The notes beneath the pieces are model-generated. The model did no database searches and was not told where the DNA came from. It saw only the letters and a list, made by a program, of their open reading frames with translations. The translations under genes were made by a program, and so were the position numbers. A DNA stretch of 64,000 nt from JAKFDI01 sp036676235 (GTDB lineage Bacteria > Pseudomonadota > Gammaproteobacteria > Burkholderiales > Burkholderiaceae_C). Positions 17,216-25,974 of the stretch are shown one piece after another. The first letter of the stretch is position 1. Every line of letters begins with the position of its first letter. The DNA is taken from contig JAKFDI010000020.1 of assembly GCA_036676235.1 (NCBI GenBank), positions 17,228 through 81,227 of the forward strand. Reading direction: 5' to 3'.

Positions 17216-18334
17216 TCAGATCCGCATGGGCATCACCACGTACTTGAAGCCGGCCTGCTCGGGCACGGTGATCAGCACGCTGGAGCTGGTGTCCTGCAGT
17301 TCGAGCTTGACCATCTCTTGCTGGATGTTGGCGAGCGCATCCATCAGGTAGGTCACGTTGAAGCCGATCTCGATGGCGTCGCCGCCGTAGTCGACTTCGA
17401 GTTCTTCCTTGGCCTCTTCCTGTTCGGCGTTGCTCGACGCGATGCGCAAGGTGCCGGGCTCGAGGTTCACGCGCACGCCCTTGAACTTCTCGCTCGTGAG
17501 AATGGCCGCGCGCTGCAGGCTCGCCAGCAGCGGCGCACGCCCGAGGGTGAGCGTGTTCTTGTGGTTCCTGGGCACGACGCGGTTGTAGTCGGGGAACTTG
17601 CCCTCCACGAGCTTGGTCACGAACTCCATTCCCGAGAAGACGAACTTCGCCTGGTTGCCGGCAAAGCGCATCTCGATCGGGCTGTCCTTGTCGTCCTTGT
17701 CGTCCTTCAGCAGGCGCTGCAGTTCGAGCACGGTCTTGCGCGGCAGGATCACTTCCTGCTTGGGCATCTCGACCTCGAGCGTCGCCTGCGCGAGCGCGAG
17801 GCGGTGGCCGTCAGTGGCGACCAGCGTGAGGCTCTTGCCTTCGGCAACGAACAGGATGCCGTTGAGGTAGTAGCGGATGTCGTGCACCGCCATCGCGAAG
17901 TGCACCTGGTTGATCAGCGTCTTGAGCACCTTCTGCGGCACGGAGAAGGCGGGGCCGAAATCGGCGGCTTCCTGCACCAGCGGAAAGTCGTCGCTGGGCA
18001 TGGTCTGCAGCGTGAAGCGGCTCTTGCCGCCCTGCAGCGTGAGCTTGCTCTGCGCGGCGCTCAGCGTGACGTTCTGATCGCTAGGCAGGGCCTTGAGGAT
18101 GTCGATCAGCTTGCGCGCACCCACCGTGGTCGCAAAGTCGCCGGCATCGCCGTCGAGTTGCGCCGTGGTGCGCACCTGGATCTCGAGATCGCTGGTCGTG
18201 AACTCGATGCTGGGACCGGTCTTGCGGATCAGCACGTTGGCGAGGATGGGCAAGGTGTGCCGGCGCTCGACGATGCCCTGCACCGCCTGCAGCGCGCCGA
18301 GAAATTTTTCTTGCGTTGCCTTCAAGACAATCAT
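17216..18334 (-). CDS. dnaN: DNA polymerase III beta sliding clamp
   Basis: 372 residues, the normal length of the ring-forming processivity clamp. The start is MIVLKATQEKFLGALQAVQG and the conserved end YVVMPMRI is present. HTLPILANVLI, TTSDLEIQV and YYLNGILF are clamp signatures. An AAGAGG ribosome site precedes the ATG. It sits 240 bp after dnaA on the same strand, as in most bacterial origins. Confidence 0.98.
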   Translation of the reverse strand: MIVLKATQEKFLGALQAVQGIVERRHTLPILANVLIRKTGPSIEFTTSDLEIQVRTTAQLDGDAGDFATTVGARKLIDILKALPSDQNVTLSAAQSKLTLQGGKSRFTLQTMPSDDFPLVQEAADFGPAFSVPQKVLKTLINQVHFAMAVHDIRYYLNGILFVAEGKSLTLVATDGHRLALAQATLEVEMPKQEVILPRKTVLELQRLLKDDKDDKDSPIEMRFAGNQAKFVFSGMEFVTKLVEGKFPDYNRVVPRNHKNTLTLGRAPLLASLQRAAILTSEKFKGVRVNLEPGTLRIASSNAEQEEAKEELEVDYGGDAIEIGFNVTYLMDALANIQQEMVKLELQDTSSSVLITVPEQAGFKYVVMPMRI

Positions 18335-18574
18335 TTAAGCCTCTTAACTTAGTCGTTGTAGTAGAGGGAGGGCATCTTCTGTGGAGAACCGCATTTTCGC
18401 CTGTTCCTTCAACCGCTTAGCTCACGAAGAACCCTGTGCGCGCAGCCCTCGCGAAGCACGTGCCGGAAATGAACAACTCGTGCGCCGGGCGCTTGCCTGT
18501 GGACAGCCAGCCAGTTGTCCGAAAGTTGTCCCCACGGTTGTTGTTTGACAAGGCGCTTCCCGTGGTGTGCGGCA
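18335..18574. other. dnaA-dnaN intergenic region with degenerate DnaA-box-like sites
   Basis: 240 bp with sequences near the DnaA box (TTATCCACA or its complement TGTGGATAA): TGTGGAGAA at 18380-18388 (1 mismatch), TGTGGACAG at 18498-18506 (2 mismatches) and TTGTCCCCA at 18526-18534 (2 mismatches). It could be part of the origin or a dnaN regulatory region. No perfect box is present, so an oriC call is uncertain. Confidence 0.4.
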
Positions 18575-19993
18575 TCAGCCCTTGAGCGTCTGTTCGAGCA
18601 CGTGCAGTTGCTGGTTCAGCTCGGGGTTCTTCTGCCGCTCGGCGGAAATCTTGCGCACCGCGTGCAGCACCGTCGTGTGGTCGCGCCCGCCGAAGAGTTC
18701 GCCGATCTCGGGCAGGCTCTTCTGCGTCATCTCCTTGGCGAGGTACATCGCGATCTGGCGCGGGCGCGCGATGCTGGCCGGCCGCTTCTTGGAGTACATG
18801 TCGGCGACCTTGATCTTGTAGAAGTCGGCACAGGTCTTCTGGATGTTCTCCACGCCGACTTGCCGGTTCTGGATCGACAGCAGGTCCTTCAGCGCCTCGC
18901 GTGCGAGGCCAATGTTGATTTCCTTGTGTGAAAAACGCGAGTACGCGAGGATCTTGCGCAGCGCGCCCTCGAGTTCGCGCACGTTGGCGCGCACGTTCTT
19001 GGCGACGAAGAACGCCACGTCCTCCGGCATGGTCGTGCCTTCGGCCTCGGCCTTGCGCATCAGGATCGCCACGCGCATCTCGAGTTCGGGTGGCTCGATG
19101 GCCACCGTCAGCCCGGCGTCGAAGCGGCTGGTCAGCCGCTCGTCGATGTCCACCAGCCCTTTCGGGTAGGTGTCGCTGGTCATGATGATGTGCGCGCGCT
19201 TGGCGAGCAGCGCCTCGAAGGCGTTGAAGAACTCCTCCTGCGTGCGCTCCTTGCCGGCGAAGAACTGCACGTCGTCGATCAGCAGCAGGTCGAGCTGGTG
19301 GTACTTGGCCTTGAGTTCGTCGAAGGTCTTGCGCTGGTAGTTCTTCACCACGTCGGTGATGAACTGCTCGGCGTGCAGGTACAGGATGCGTGCGTCGGGT
19401 CGGTCGGCCAGCAGCGCGTTGCCCACCGCATGGATCAGGTGCGTCTTGCCCAGGCCCACGCCGCCGTAGATGAACAGCGGGTTGTACATCTGGCCGGGCG
19501 CACCGGCCACGTGCAGCGCCGCGGTGCGCGCCATCTGGTTGGCGCGGCCCGGCACGAGCGTGTCGAATGTGAGGTTCAGGTTCAGCCGGTGGGTCGATAC
19601 CGGCTGCACGGGCGCGGCGCGCTTCATCGGCGCCTGGCCGTTGAGGCCGGCCCGGTGCGCATCGTCGCCGGCCAGCGCCGCGCCCGCCGCCACGGGGCCG
19701 CTGCGTGCTGGCAGCACAAGCGATGCCGCCTGGTCGCGCGGCGCGAGCGTGATGTCCAGGCGCACCGGCTTGCCGGCGAGTTCGCTCAGCACGCTCTCGA
19801 TGCGGCCGGCGTACTGGTTGCGGATCCAGTCGAGCTTGAAGCGGTTGGGCACGCGCAGCGTCACCACCGCACTGTCGCCGCCGCTGTCCGATACATCGGC
19901 GGTGGGCAGCGGGCGGATCCAGGTGTTGAACTGTTGTTCAGGCAATTCGGCCGCGAGTCGCTCGCAGCCGCGCTGCCAAAGGTCAGCGCTCAT
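18575..19993 (-). CDS. dnaA: Chromosomal replication initiator DnaA
   Basis: 472 residues. Domain I is at the N-terminus (LWQRGCERLAAELPEQQFNT), followed by an Ala/Pro-rich linker, then the AAA+ domain with Walker A GGVGLGKTH, Walker B LLLIDDVQFF and sensor motif LTSRFDAGLTV. The C-terminal DNA-binding domain contains RPRQIAMYLAKEMT and GGRDHTTVLHAVRK, the DnaA-box reading helix. The MSADLWQRG start (19993) was chosen because it is the normal DnaA start. A DnaA-box-like TGTGGAAAA at 19996-20004 abuts the start and may allow autoregulation. Confidence 0.98.
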   Translation of the reverse strand: MSADLWQRGCERLAAELPEQQFNTWIRPLPTADVSDSGGDSAVVTLRVPNRFKLDWIRNQYAGRIESVLSELAGKPVRLDITLAPRDQAASLVLPARSGPVAAGAALAGDDAHRAGLNGQAPMKRAAPVQPVSTHRLNLNLTFDTLVPGRANQMARTAALHVAGAPGQMYNPLFIYGGVGLGKTHLIHAVGNALLADRPDARILYLHAEQFITDVVKNYQRKTFDELKAKYHQLDLLLIDDVQFFAGKERTQEEFFNAFEALLAKRAHIIMTSDTYPKGLVDIDERLTSRFDAGLTVAIEPPELEMRVAILMRKAEAEGTTMPEDVAFFVAKNVRANVRELEGALRKILAYSRFSHKEINIGLAREALKDLLSIQNRQVGVENIQKTCADFYKIKVADMYSKKRPASIARPRQIAMYLAKEMTQKSLPEIGELFGGRDHTTVLHAVRKISAERQKNPELNQQLHVLEQTLKG

Positions 19994-20118
19994 CTTGTGG
20001 AAAAGTTCTTTTCGGAGCGGCGGCATTCTACGGCGCCGGTGGGCTCGGGACCGTGGTTATCCACAGTTTCGCGCAGACCGTCAATCCCACCGCCCGCCCG
20101 CATGCCGTCGTGCAAGTC
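19994..20118. other. Candidate replication origin / dnaA regulatory region
   Basis: The stretch between divergent dnaA and rpmH holds one perfect DnaA box, TTATCCACA, at 20057-20065 and one near-match, TGTGGAAAA, at 19996-20004. In many Burkholderiales the origin lies between rpmH and dnaA. Only one perfect box is seen, so the exact oriC extent is not established; the dnaA-dnaN gap is the alternative. Confidence 0.45.
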
Positions 20119-20119
20119 T

Positions 20120-20148
20120 TTGACGGGCAAAGCGCTTTTTGGTGTAAT
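20120..20148 (+). promoter_or_regulatory. Strong sigma-70-type promoter for the rpmH operon
   Basis: TTGACG at 20120-20125, a 17-base spacer, then TGTAAT at 20143-20148; each hexamer differs from consensus by one base. It points at rpmH, leaving a 5' leader of roughly 205 bases. Ribosomal protein operons often have such strong promoters. Confidence 0.65.
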
Positions 20149-20363
20149 AGTGGGTTTCCCGAATCGGAGCCGGTTGCAGTTTTTTGCGGCAGCGGCATCC
20201 GGTGGTGGTGCCGGCGGGGTGCGCGAGGCGTCTTGCGAGAGATGTCGTGCCCGGCCTCATGCACACCTAGCCATCGGGGAATCTTCAGCATCCGAGACTG
20301 CGGCTTTCCTGCCCGCCGGAACGCACCCGTAGACGCGCAACCCGCGACGCCCCAGGAAGAACC

Positions 20364-20498
20364 ATGAAACGCACTTACCAAGCCTCGAAGACCCGCCGCG
20401 CCCGCACCCACGGTTTCCTCGTGCGCATGAAGACCCGCGGCGGCCGCGCCGTGATTCGCGCGCGCCGCGCCAAGGGCCGCAAGCGCCTCGGTCTCTGA
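20364..20498 (+). CDS. rpmH: 50S ribosomal protein L34
   Basis: 44 residues: MKRTYQASKTRRARTHGF, then MKTRGGRAVIRARR, ending in GRKRLGL. This is a complete, typical L34, highly basic, part of the large ribosomal subunit. AGGAAG lies 6-8 bases before the ATG. It is the first gene of the rpmH-rnpA-yidD-yidC cluster. Confidence 0.98.
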   Translation: MKRTYQASKTRRARTHGFLVRMKTRGGRAVIRARRAKGRKRLGL

Positions 20499-20550
20499 GC
20501 CGGCTCGGGCCGCATCGCCCCGGCCGCCACCTCACCGACTTTCGTCACCC

Positions 20551-21027
20551 GTGATCGGCCGCATCGTCCGCGCCGCCGATTTCGAGCGAGCCCTCGGCAC
20601 CCGGCCGGCGGCTCGCAGTCCCCACTTCGCCGTTCACCACGTCGACGGTGTGCCCGGCACGTCTCAACGCGACCCTGCTCGGCTTGCGGCAACCGAGTTG
20701 TCAACAGGCGGTGCACCACAAGAAGGCGGGTCTGTGGATGACTTGTCGGCGGGTGCACTGCACACGCCCGCGTGGGCCGGGATGGTGGTGCCCAAGCGCC
20801 ATGCGCGCCGCGCCGTGACGCGCTCGCTGCTCAAGCGCCAGATCCGCGCGGCCTTTGGGCGCGAGGCGCATCTGCCGGGCGGCCTGTGGGTCGTGCGCCT
20901 TCGCGCCCCGTTCGACCGCGCGCAGTTCACGAGCCCGGCGTCGGATGCACTGCGAGCGGCGGCCCGTGCCGAGCTTGCGGTGCTGCTCGGCGACGCCGTG
21001 CGCCGGCGCACGGCGGCAGCGCGTTGA
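20551..21027 (+). CDS. rnpA: Ribonuclease P protein component
   Basis: 158 residues with a GTG start. RnpA helps the RNA subunit process tRNA 5' ends. The signature MVVPKRHARRAVTRSLLKRQ is present, with Lys/Arg contacts for RNA. Residues about 35-75 form a Gly/Ser-rich insertion, making it longer than the ~120-residue norm; such extended forms occur in Burkholderiales. A DnaA-box-like TGTGGATGA (one mismatch) lies inside the gene at 20733-20741. Confidence 0.93.
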   Translation: MIGRIVRAADFERALGTRPAARSPHFAVHHVDGVPGTSQRDPARLAATELSTGGAPQEGGSVDDLSAGALHTPAWAGMVVPKRHARRAVTRSLLKRQIRAAFGREAHLPGGLWVVRLRAPFDRAQFTSPASDALRAAARAELAVLLGDAVRRRTAAAR

Positions 21028-21037
21028 GCGCCGCGCG

Positions 21038-21406
21038 ATGAGGCCGGACATGCCCGCCCAGCCGTTCTTCGGCGTGCTGTGCGCCCTGCCGCGCCGGGCG
21101 CTCATCGGCCTGGTGCGTGGCTACCGCTTCTTTCTGAGCCCGTGGCTCGGCAGTTCCTGCCGCTTCGAGCCGACCTGCTCGGCCTACGCCCTGCAGGCGC
21201 TCGAGCAGCACGGCGCCGCGGTCGGCACGGTGCTCACGCTCGGGCGCATCGCGCGCTGCCACCCGTGGTGCGCCGGTGGGCATGACCCGGTGCCGGCCGC
21301 GCCGCGCCTGTTTACCCGTCTGTTCACGTCTCCGCCCGCGGATCCTCCGGCGCTTCCCAGCGCGCCGTCCCGGTCTTCTCTCTCTGTCGAAAAGAACGCT
21401 CCATGA
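21038..21406 (+). CDS. yidD: Membrane protein insertion efficiency factor YidD
   Basis: 122 residues. The core LVRGYRFFLSPWLGSSCRFE, PTCSAYALQALEQHG and RIARCHPWCAGGHDPVP is the YidD signature with conserved Cys residues. It helps YidC insert inner-membrane proteins. The C-terminal ~35 residues are a low-complexity tail. It begins 10 bp after rnpA and its stop overlaps the yidC start by 4 bases (ATGA). ATG at 21050 is an alternative start. Confidence 0.92.
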   Translation: MRPDMPAQPFFGVLCALPRRALIGLVRGYRFFLSPWLGSSCRFEPTCSAYALQALEQHGAAVGTVLTLGRIARCHPWCAGGHDPVPAAPRLFTRLFTSPPADPPALPSAPSRSSLSVEKNAP

Positions 21407-23142
21407 CCGACATGCGCCGCACCTTTCTCTGGGGTGTCTTCCTCGTCTCGCTGATCATGCTGTACGACGGGTGGAACCGGCACACCGGCCAGCCCTCGCT
21501 GTTCGCGCCGTCGCCGGTCGTCAAGACGCCGGCACCCTCGCAGCCCGGGCAGGCCACCACCGCAGGCGCGGGCACGGCGACGCCGGCCGCGACAGCAGGC
21601 GGCGCATCGACGCCTGTGCCCGCCGAGCAGATCACGATCACGACCGACACGGTCAAGGCGACCATCGACAGCCGCGGCGGCACGCTGGTGCGGCTGGAAC
21701 TGCTGAAGCAGCAGGAGCACGTGGCCCAGGTGTGGTACCAGCCGTTCCTCGCGCTCGTCGGCATGGCGGACAAGGCGCCGCCGGAAAAGAACCTCGTGCT
21801 GCTGGACCAGTCGGCGCAGCGCCACTACGTCGCGCAGACCGGTCTGTTGCCGGGTGCCGGCGCCGCGGTCGTTCCCGACCAGAACACCGTGATGCGCGTC
21901 GTCACTAGCGAGCGCACGCTGGCCGAAGGCACGCCTGAACTGCGGGTCACGCTCGAATCGCCCGAGGTCGGTGGACTGGTGCTGCGCAAGACCTACCGCT
22001 TCCAGCGCGGCAGCTACCTGATCGGCGTGACGCACGAAGTCGTCAACGTGTCCGGCGCGCCGGCCGATCCGCGGCTCTACCTGCAACTCGTGCGCGACAG
22101 CAGTCCGCCGCCGGGGGAGTCGGCCTTCTATTTCACCTTCACCGGCCCCGCCGTCTACAACGAAGCCACGAAGTTCCGCAAGGTCGAGTTCGAGGACATC
22201 GCCGCCGGCGACAAGCCCGAGTACCAGGTCCAGGCCGACAACGGCTGGGTCGCGATGGTGCAGCACTACTTCGCCTCGGCCTGGCTCGTCGATCCGGCGC
22301 AGGGCCCGGCGCTGCCGCGCGAGTACTTCACCACCAAGCTGGGCGCGAACTACGCCGTCGGCATGCGGCTGCCGATGGGTCCGATCGCGCCGGGCACAAG
22401 CAAGTCGCTGGACGCGCTGCTCTTCGCCGGCCCGCAGGAGGAGAAGAAGCTCGAAGCCTTGGCGGACGCCTCGCCGATCCAGGCGCAGGGGCTGGAACTC
22501 GTCAAGGACTACGGCTGGTTCACCATCCTGTCCAAGCCGCTGTACTGGCTGCTCGAGAAACTGCACACGCTGTTCGGCAACTGGGGCTGGGCCATCGTCG
22601 CGCTGGTGGTGGCGCTGCGCATCGCGTTCTACTGGCTCAACGTGAGCGCCTACCGCTCGATGGCGAAGATGAAGGCGGTGGGCCCGCGCATCACCGAGAT
22701 GCGCGAGCGCCTGAAGGACAAGCCGCAGCAGATGCAGCAGGAGATGATGCGCATCTACCGCGAGGAGAAGATCAACCCGCTCGGCGGCTGCCTGCCGATC
22801 TTCGTGCAGATGCCGTTCTTCATCGCGCTGTACTGGGTGCTGCTGTCGTCGGTGGAGATGCGCAACGCACCGTGGATCGGCTGGATCCACGACCTGTCGG
22901 CGCCCGACCCGTACTTCATCCTGCCGGTCCTCATGACGCTGTCGAGCCTGCTGCAGGTGTGGCTGAACCCCACGCCGCCGGACCCGATGCAGGCCAAGAT
23001 GATGTGGATCATGCCGCTCGCGTTCTCGGTCATGTTCTTCTTCTTCCCGGCGGGCCTCGTGCTGTATTGGCTGACGAACAACATCCTCGCCATCTCGCAG
23101 CAGTACCTCATCAACAAGCAGCTGGGCGTGCTGAAGAAGTAG
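21403..23142 (+). CDS. yidC: Membrane protein insertase YidC
   Basis: 579 residues. The N-terminal membrane anchor (TFLWGVFLVSLIMLYDGW) is followed by a periplasmic beta-supersandwich domain (about 80-370) and then the conserved five-helix insertase core, including NWGWAIVALVVALRIAFYWL, the charged loop GPRITEMRERLKDKPQQMQQ, GGCLPIFVQMPFFIALYWVL and the last segment LTNNILAISQQYLINKQLG. YidC inserts and folds inner-membrane proteins with or without SecYEG. Translation is coupled to yidD. Confidence 0.98.
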   Translation: MTDMRRTFLWGVFLVSLIMLYDGWNRHTGQPSLFAPSPVVKTPAPSQPGQATTAGAGTATPAATAGGASTPVPAEQITITTDTVKATIDSRGGTLVRLELLKQQEHVAQVWYQPFLALVGMADKAPPEKNLVLLDQSAQRHYVAQTGLLPGAGAAVVPDQNTVMRVVTSERTLAEGTPELRVTLESPEVGGLVLRKTYRFQRGSYLIGVTHEVVNVSGAPADPRLYLQLVRDSSPPPGESAFYFTFTGPAVYNEATKFRKVEFEDIAAGDKPEYQVQADNGWVAMVQHYFASAWLVDPAQGPALPREYFTTKLGANYAVGMRLPMGPIAPGTSKSLDALLFAGPQEEKKLEALADASPIQAQGLELVKDYGWFTILSKPLYWLLEKLHTLFGNWGWAIVALVVALRIAFYWLNVSAYRSMAKMKAVGPRITEMRERLKDKPQQMQQEMMRIYREEKINPLGGCLPIFVQMPFFIALYWVLLSSVEMRNAPWIGWIHDLSAPDPYFILPVLMTLSSLLQVWLNPTPPDPMQAKMMWIMPLAFSVMFFFFPAGLVLYWLTNNILAISQQYLINKQLGVLKK

Positions 23143-23182
23143 CGGCGGCGCGCCGCGCATCGCCGCTCGCGACAATCGCGTG

Positions 23183-24586
23183 ATGCTGGCGCGCCACCTC
23201 GACCCGATCGCCGCCGTCGCCACCGCCCCCGGGCGCGGCGCGGTGGGCATCGTGCGGGTCTCCGGGCGCGGGCTCGATGCGTTCGTGAAGGCGCTGTGCG
23301 GCCGCCCGCTGGTGCCGCGCCACGCGACCTACCTGCCCTTCGCCGACGCACAGGGCCGCGCCATCGACCACGGCCTGGCGCTGTACTTTCCCGCGCCGCA
23401 TTCCTATACCGGTGAAGACGTGCTCGAACTGCAGGCCCACGGCGGGCCGGTGGTGCTGCAGTTGCTGCTCGCGCGCTGCCTCGAGGTCGCTGCGCAGCCT
23501 GCTGACCATGGCGCATCGCTGCTGCCGCGCCTGCGGCTGGCCGAGCCAGGCGAGTTCACCGAACGCGCCTTCCTCAACGACAAGCTCGACCTGGCGCAGG
23601 CCGAGGCCGTGGCCGACCTGATCGACGCCAGCACCGAAGCCGCCGCGCGCTCGGCCGGGCGCTCGCTGTCGGGCGAGTTCTCCGCCGAGATCGGCGCCCT
23701 GCGCGACGCGCTGGTGCGGCTGCGCATGCTGGTCGAGGCCACGCTCGACTTTCCCGAAGAGGAGATCGACTTCCTCGAACGCGCCGACGCGCGCGGCCAG
23801 CTTGCCGCCATCGGCGCGCGGCTCGACGCCGTGCTGGCCCGCGCGCAGCAGGGCGCGCTGCTGCGCGAGGGCATGACGGTGGTGATCGCCGGCCAGCCGA
23901 ACGTCGGCAAGAGCTCGCTGCTCAACGCATTGGCCGGTGCCGAACTCGCCATCGTCACGCCCATTCCCGGCACCACGCGCGACAAGGTCAGCGAAACGCT
24001 GCAGATCGAAGGCGTGCCGGTGCACGTAATCGACACCGCCGGCCTGCGCGACAGCGACGACGAGGTCGAGCGCATCGGCATCGCACGCAGCTGGTCGGAG
24101 ATCGAGGCGGCCGATGCACTGCTCTTCGTGCGCGATCTCGCGCGCGCGGGCGAGGCGGCTTACGACGCGGCGGATGCGCGTATCGCGGCTCGGTTGCCGG
24201 AGGCACTGACGGAACGTGGGCGCTCGCTCACTGTGTGGAACAAGGCTGATCTTGCCGGTGACGTGCGAGTCGCCGACGGCGTGTGCGTGTCAGCCAAGCA
24301 AGGCAGCGGGCTGGACGCATTGCGCGCGCGCCTGCTCGAGCTGGCCGGCTGGCACGCCGGCGTCGACGGCGTGTTCATCGCCCGCACGCGGCACCTGCAG
24401 GCGCTGCGTGCGACGCGCGCGCACATGGAGGCCGCCGCGGCCCACGCGGCACAGGCCGACCAGGCGCTCGACCTCTTCGCCGAGGAACTGCGTCTCGCGC
24501 AGGAAGCGCTGGGCGCGATCACCGGTGAGTTCACGAGCGACGACCTGCTCGGCGAGATCTTCAGCCGCTTCTGCATCGGCAAGTAA
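23183..24586 (+). CDS. mnmE: tRNA uridine-5-carboxymethylaminomethyl modification GTPase MnmE
   Basis: 467 residues. With MnmG it installs the cmnm5 group at U34 of certain tRNAs. The N-terminal folate-binding domain starts IAAVATAPGRGAVGIVRVSG. The central G domain has GQPNVGKSSLLNALAG (P-loop), IPGTTRD (switch) and DTAGLRD. The protein ends with the invariant C-x-G-K motif (FCIGK). ATG at 23183 is used; a GTG directly before it is an alternative. It is 40 bp after yidC, the usual final gene of this cluster. Confidence 0.97.
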   Translation: MLARHLDPIAAVATAPGRGAVGIVRVSGRGLDAFVKALCGRPLVPRHATYLPFADAQGRAIDHGLALYFPAPHSYTGEDVLELQAHGGPVVLQLLLARCLEVAAQPADHGASLLPRLRLAEPGEFTERAFLNDKLDLAQAEAVADLIDASTEAAARSAGRSLSGEFSAEIGALRDALVRLRMLVEATLDFPEEEIDFLERADARGQLAAIGARLDAVLARAQQGALLREGMTVVIAGQPNVGKSSLLNALAGAELAIVTPIPGTTRDKVSETLQIEGVPVHVIDTAGLRDSDDEVERIGIARSWSEIEAADALLFVRDLARAGEAAYDAADARIAARLPEALTERGRSLTVWNKADLAGDVRVADGVCVSAKQGSGLDALRARLLELAGWHAGVDGVFIARTRHLQALRATRAHMEAAAAHAAQADQALDLFAEELRLAQEALGAITGEFTSDDLLGEIFSRFCIGK

Positions 24587-24722
24587 GAACCCGCGAAAGG
24601 ATGAACGGCGTCACGGCGGCGCCGATCGGCGCGTCACCACCTGTCACGGTGGTGCTCTGCGAGGACGCACGCGCTCGATAATTCGCGCCTGCCCGGCGGC
24701 AAGCCGGCGCGCGAAAGACACC

Positions 24723-25190
24723 ATGGACTTTGAAGCACTTGTTCAGGCGATCCAGACGCTCAATGCGGAGGATGCCTTTCGCCCGCGTCTTGGCGCCGAC
24801 CAATGGCGCCAGGTCGCCCCGTTCTTCACCCGCCACGAGATCCGCGCCGGCGACCTGCTGGTCAAGCAGGGTGAACTCGACCGCGCGATGTACCTGCTCG
24901 GCCAAGGCTCGATGCAGGTGTTCGCCACCGGCGGGCCGCCGGGCAGCAACCGCATCGCCATCCTGCGCGCCGGCTCGATCATCGGCGAGCCGGGCCTGTT
25001 CAGCGACGGGCCGCGCATGGCCAACGTGGAGGCGGTGACGCCGTGCACCGTGTGGGCGCTGCGCGGACCGCGGCTGGAAGAACTGGCCCTGCGGCTGCCG
25101 GCGCTGGCGCTCGAACTGGTGCGCGCCGCTGCCGGCGTGATGGCGGTCCGCATGCGCGCCAACATCGCGAAGCAGACACCGTTCACCTGA
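24723..25190 (+). CDS. Cyclic-nucleotide-binding-domain protein without DNA-binding domain
   Basis: 155 residues consisting almost wholly of a Crp-like cNMP-binding beta-roll: IRAGDLLVKQGELDRAMYLL, then LRAGSIIGEPGLFSDGPRMA, which is the phosphate-binding cassette region. There is no helix-turn-helix after it, so it is not a transcription factor by itself and probably acts by protein contact. It ends just before a strong terminator. Target unknown. Confidence 0.75.
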   Translation: MDFEALVQAIQTLNAEDAFRPRLGADQWRQVAPFFTRHEIRAGDLLVKQGELDRAMYLLGQGSMQVFATGGPPGSNRIAILRAGSIIGEPGLFSDGPRMANVEAVTPCTVWALRGPRLEELALRLPALALELVRAAAGVMAVRMRANIAKQTPFT

Positions 25191-25207
25191 CGCGCCGCCG
25201 CAAACGA

Positions 25208-25234
25208 CAAAGGGCCGCTTGACGCGGCCCTTTT
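25208..25234. terminator. Bidirectional rho-independent terminator
   Basis: Perfect 8-bp stem AGGGCCGC / GCGGCCCT with a 5-base loop, AAA before and TTTT after. It lies between the convergent cNMP-domain gene and apt and should serve both. Confidence 0.85.
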
Positions 25235-25257
25235 GCATGGCTCGCAGCGGCCAACCG

Positions 25258-25806
25258 TCAATGCCCGTTGAAGCTCACCAGCGTGAACAGCGGCAGCCCC
25301 GACGCTCGCAGCTTCTCGCCGCCGCCGAGTTCCGGCAGCTCGACGATGGCCGCACCCTCGATCACCGTCGCACCCAGGCGCTCCAGCAGCCGGCGCCCGG
25401 CGAGCATGGTGCCGCCGGTTGCGATCAGGTCGTCGATCAGCACCACCCGGTCGCCCGGCTTCACCGCGTCGGTGTGCATCTCCACCGTGGCCGAGCCGTA
25501 CTCCAGCTCGTAGGTTTCTTCAACCGTGGTGAAGGGCAGCTTGCCCTTCTTGCGGATGGGCACGAACCCGACGTTCAGCTCGTAGGCGAGCACCGAGCCG
25601 ATGATGAAGCCGCGTGCGTCCAGGCCGGCGATGGCACTCGGGCGCACGTCGAAGTAGCGGTGCACGAAGTGGTCGATTAGCACGCGGAACACGCGCGGGT
25701 TCGACAGCAGCGGCGTGATGTCGCGGAACTGCACGCCCGGCGCCGGCCAGTCGGGCACGGTGCGGATGTGCGGCTTGATGTCGTCGGAGGAAGAGGCGGC
25801 GGTCAT
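25258..25806 (-). CDS. apt: Adenine phosphoribosyltransferase
   Basis: 182 residues. Converts adenine and PRPP to AMP in purine salvage. Visible: GVQFRDITPLLSNPRVF, GLDARGFIIGSVLAYELNVG, and the PRPP-binding motif VVLIDDLIATGGTMLAG. Length is typical. The ATG at 25806 gives a normal Apt N-terminus; the longer open frame upstream does not look like protein-coding sequence. It converges on the terminator at 25208-25234. Confidence 0.96.
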   Translation of the reverse strand: MTAASSSDDIKPHIRTVPDWPAPGVQFRDITPLLSNPRVFRVLIDHFVHRYFDVRPSAIAGLDARGFIIGSVLAYELNVGFVPIRKKGKLPFTTVEETYELEYGSATVEMHTDAVKPGDRVVLIDDLIATGGTMLAGRRLLERLGATVIEGAAIVELPELGGGEKLRASGLPLFTLVSFNGH

Positions 25807-25974
25807 CGCGGCTCGCGGGGAGTGGGCGCAAAGGCGGGCATTGTGCGGCACCGGTGGGAAGCGCTTCGTGCAAACCCCGAGGCACTTCGCCGCTTGGGCG
25901 ACACCCGGCGATTCGCATGCGTGACAGACTGGCTGTTGCCACGGTTGGCAGCGGATGCAGCAACGATCGGCGCC

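Noticed and set aside
14744..18352. 1202-codon plus-strand open frame across gyrB and dnaN
   Set aside because: It is the antisense frame of two highly conserved genes and has low-complexity composition.
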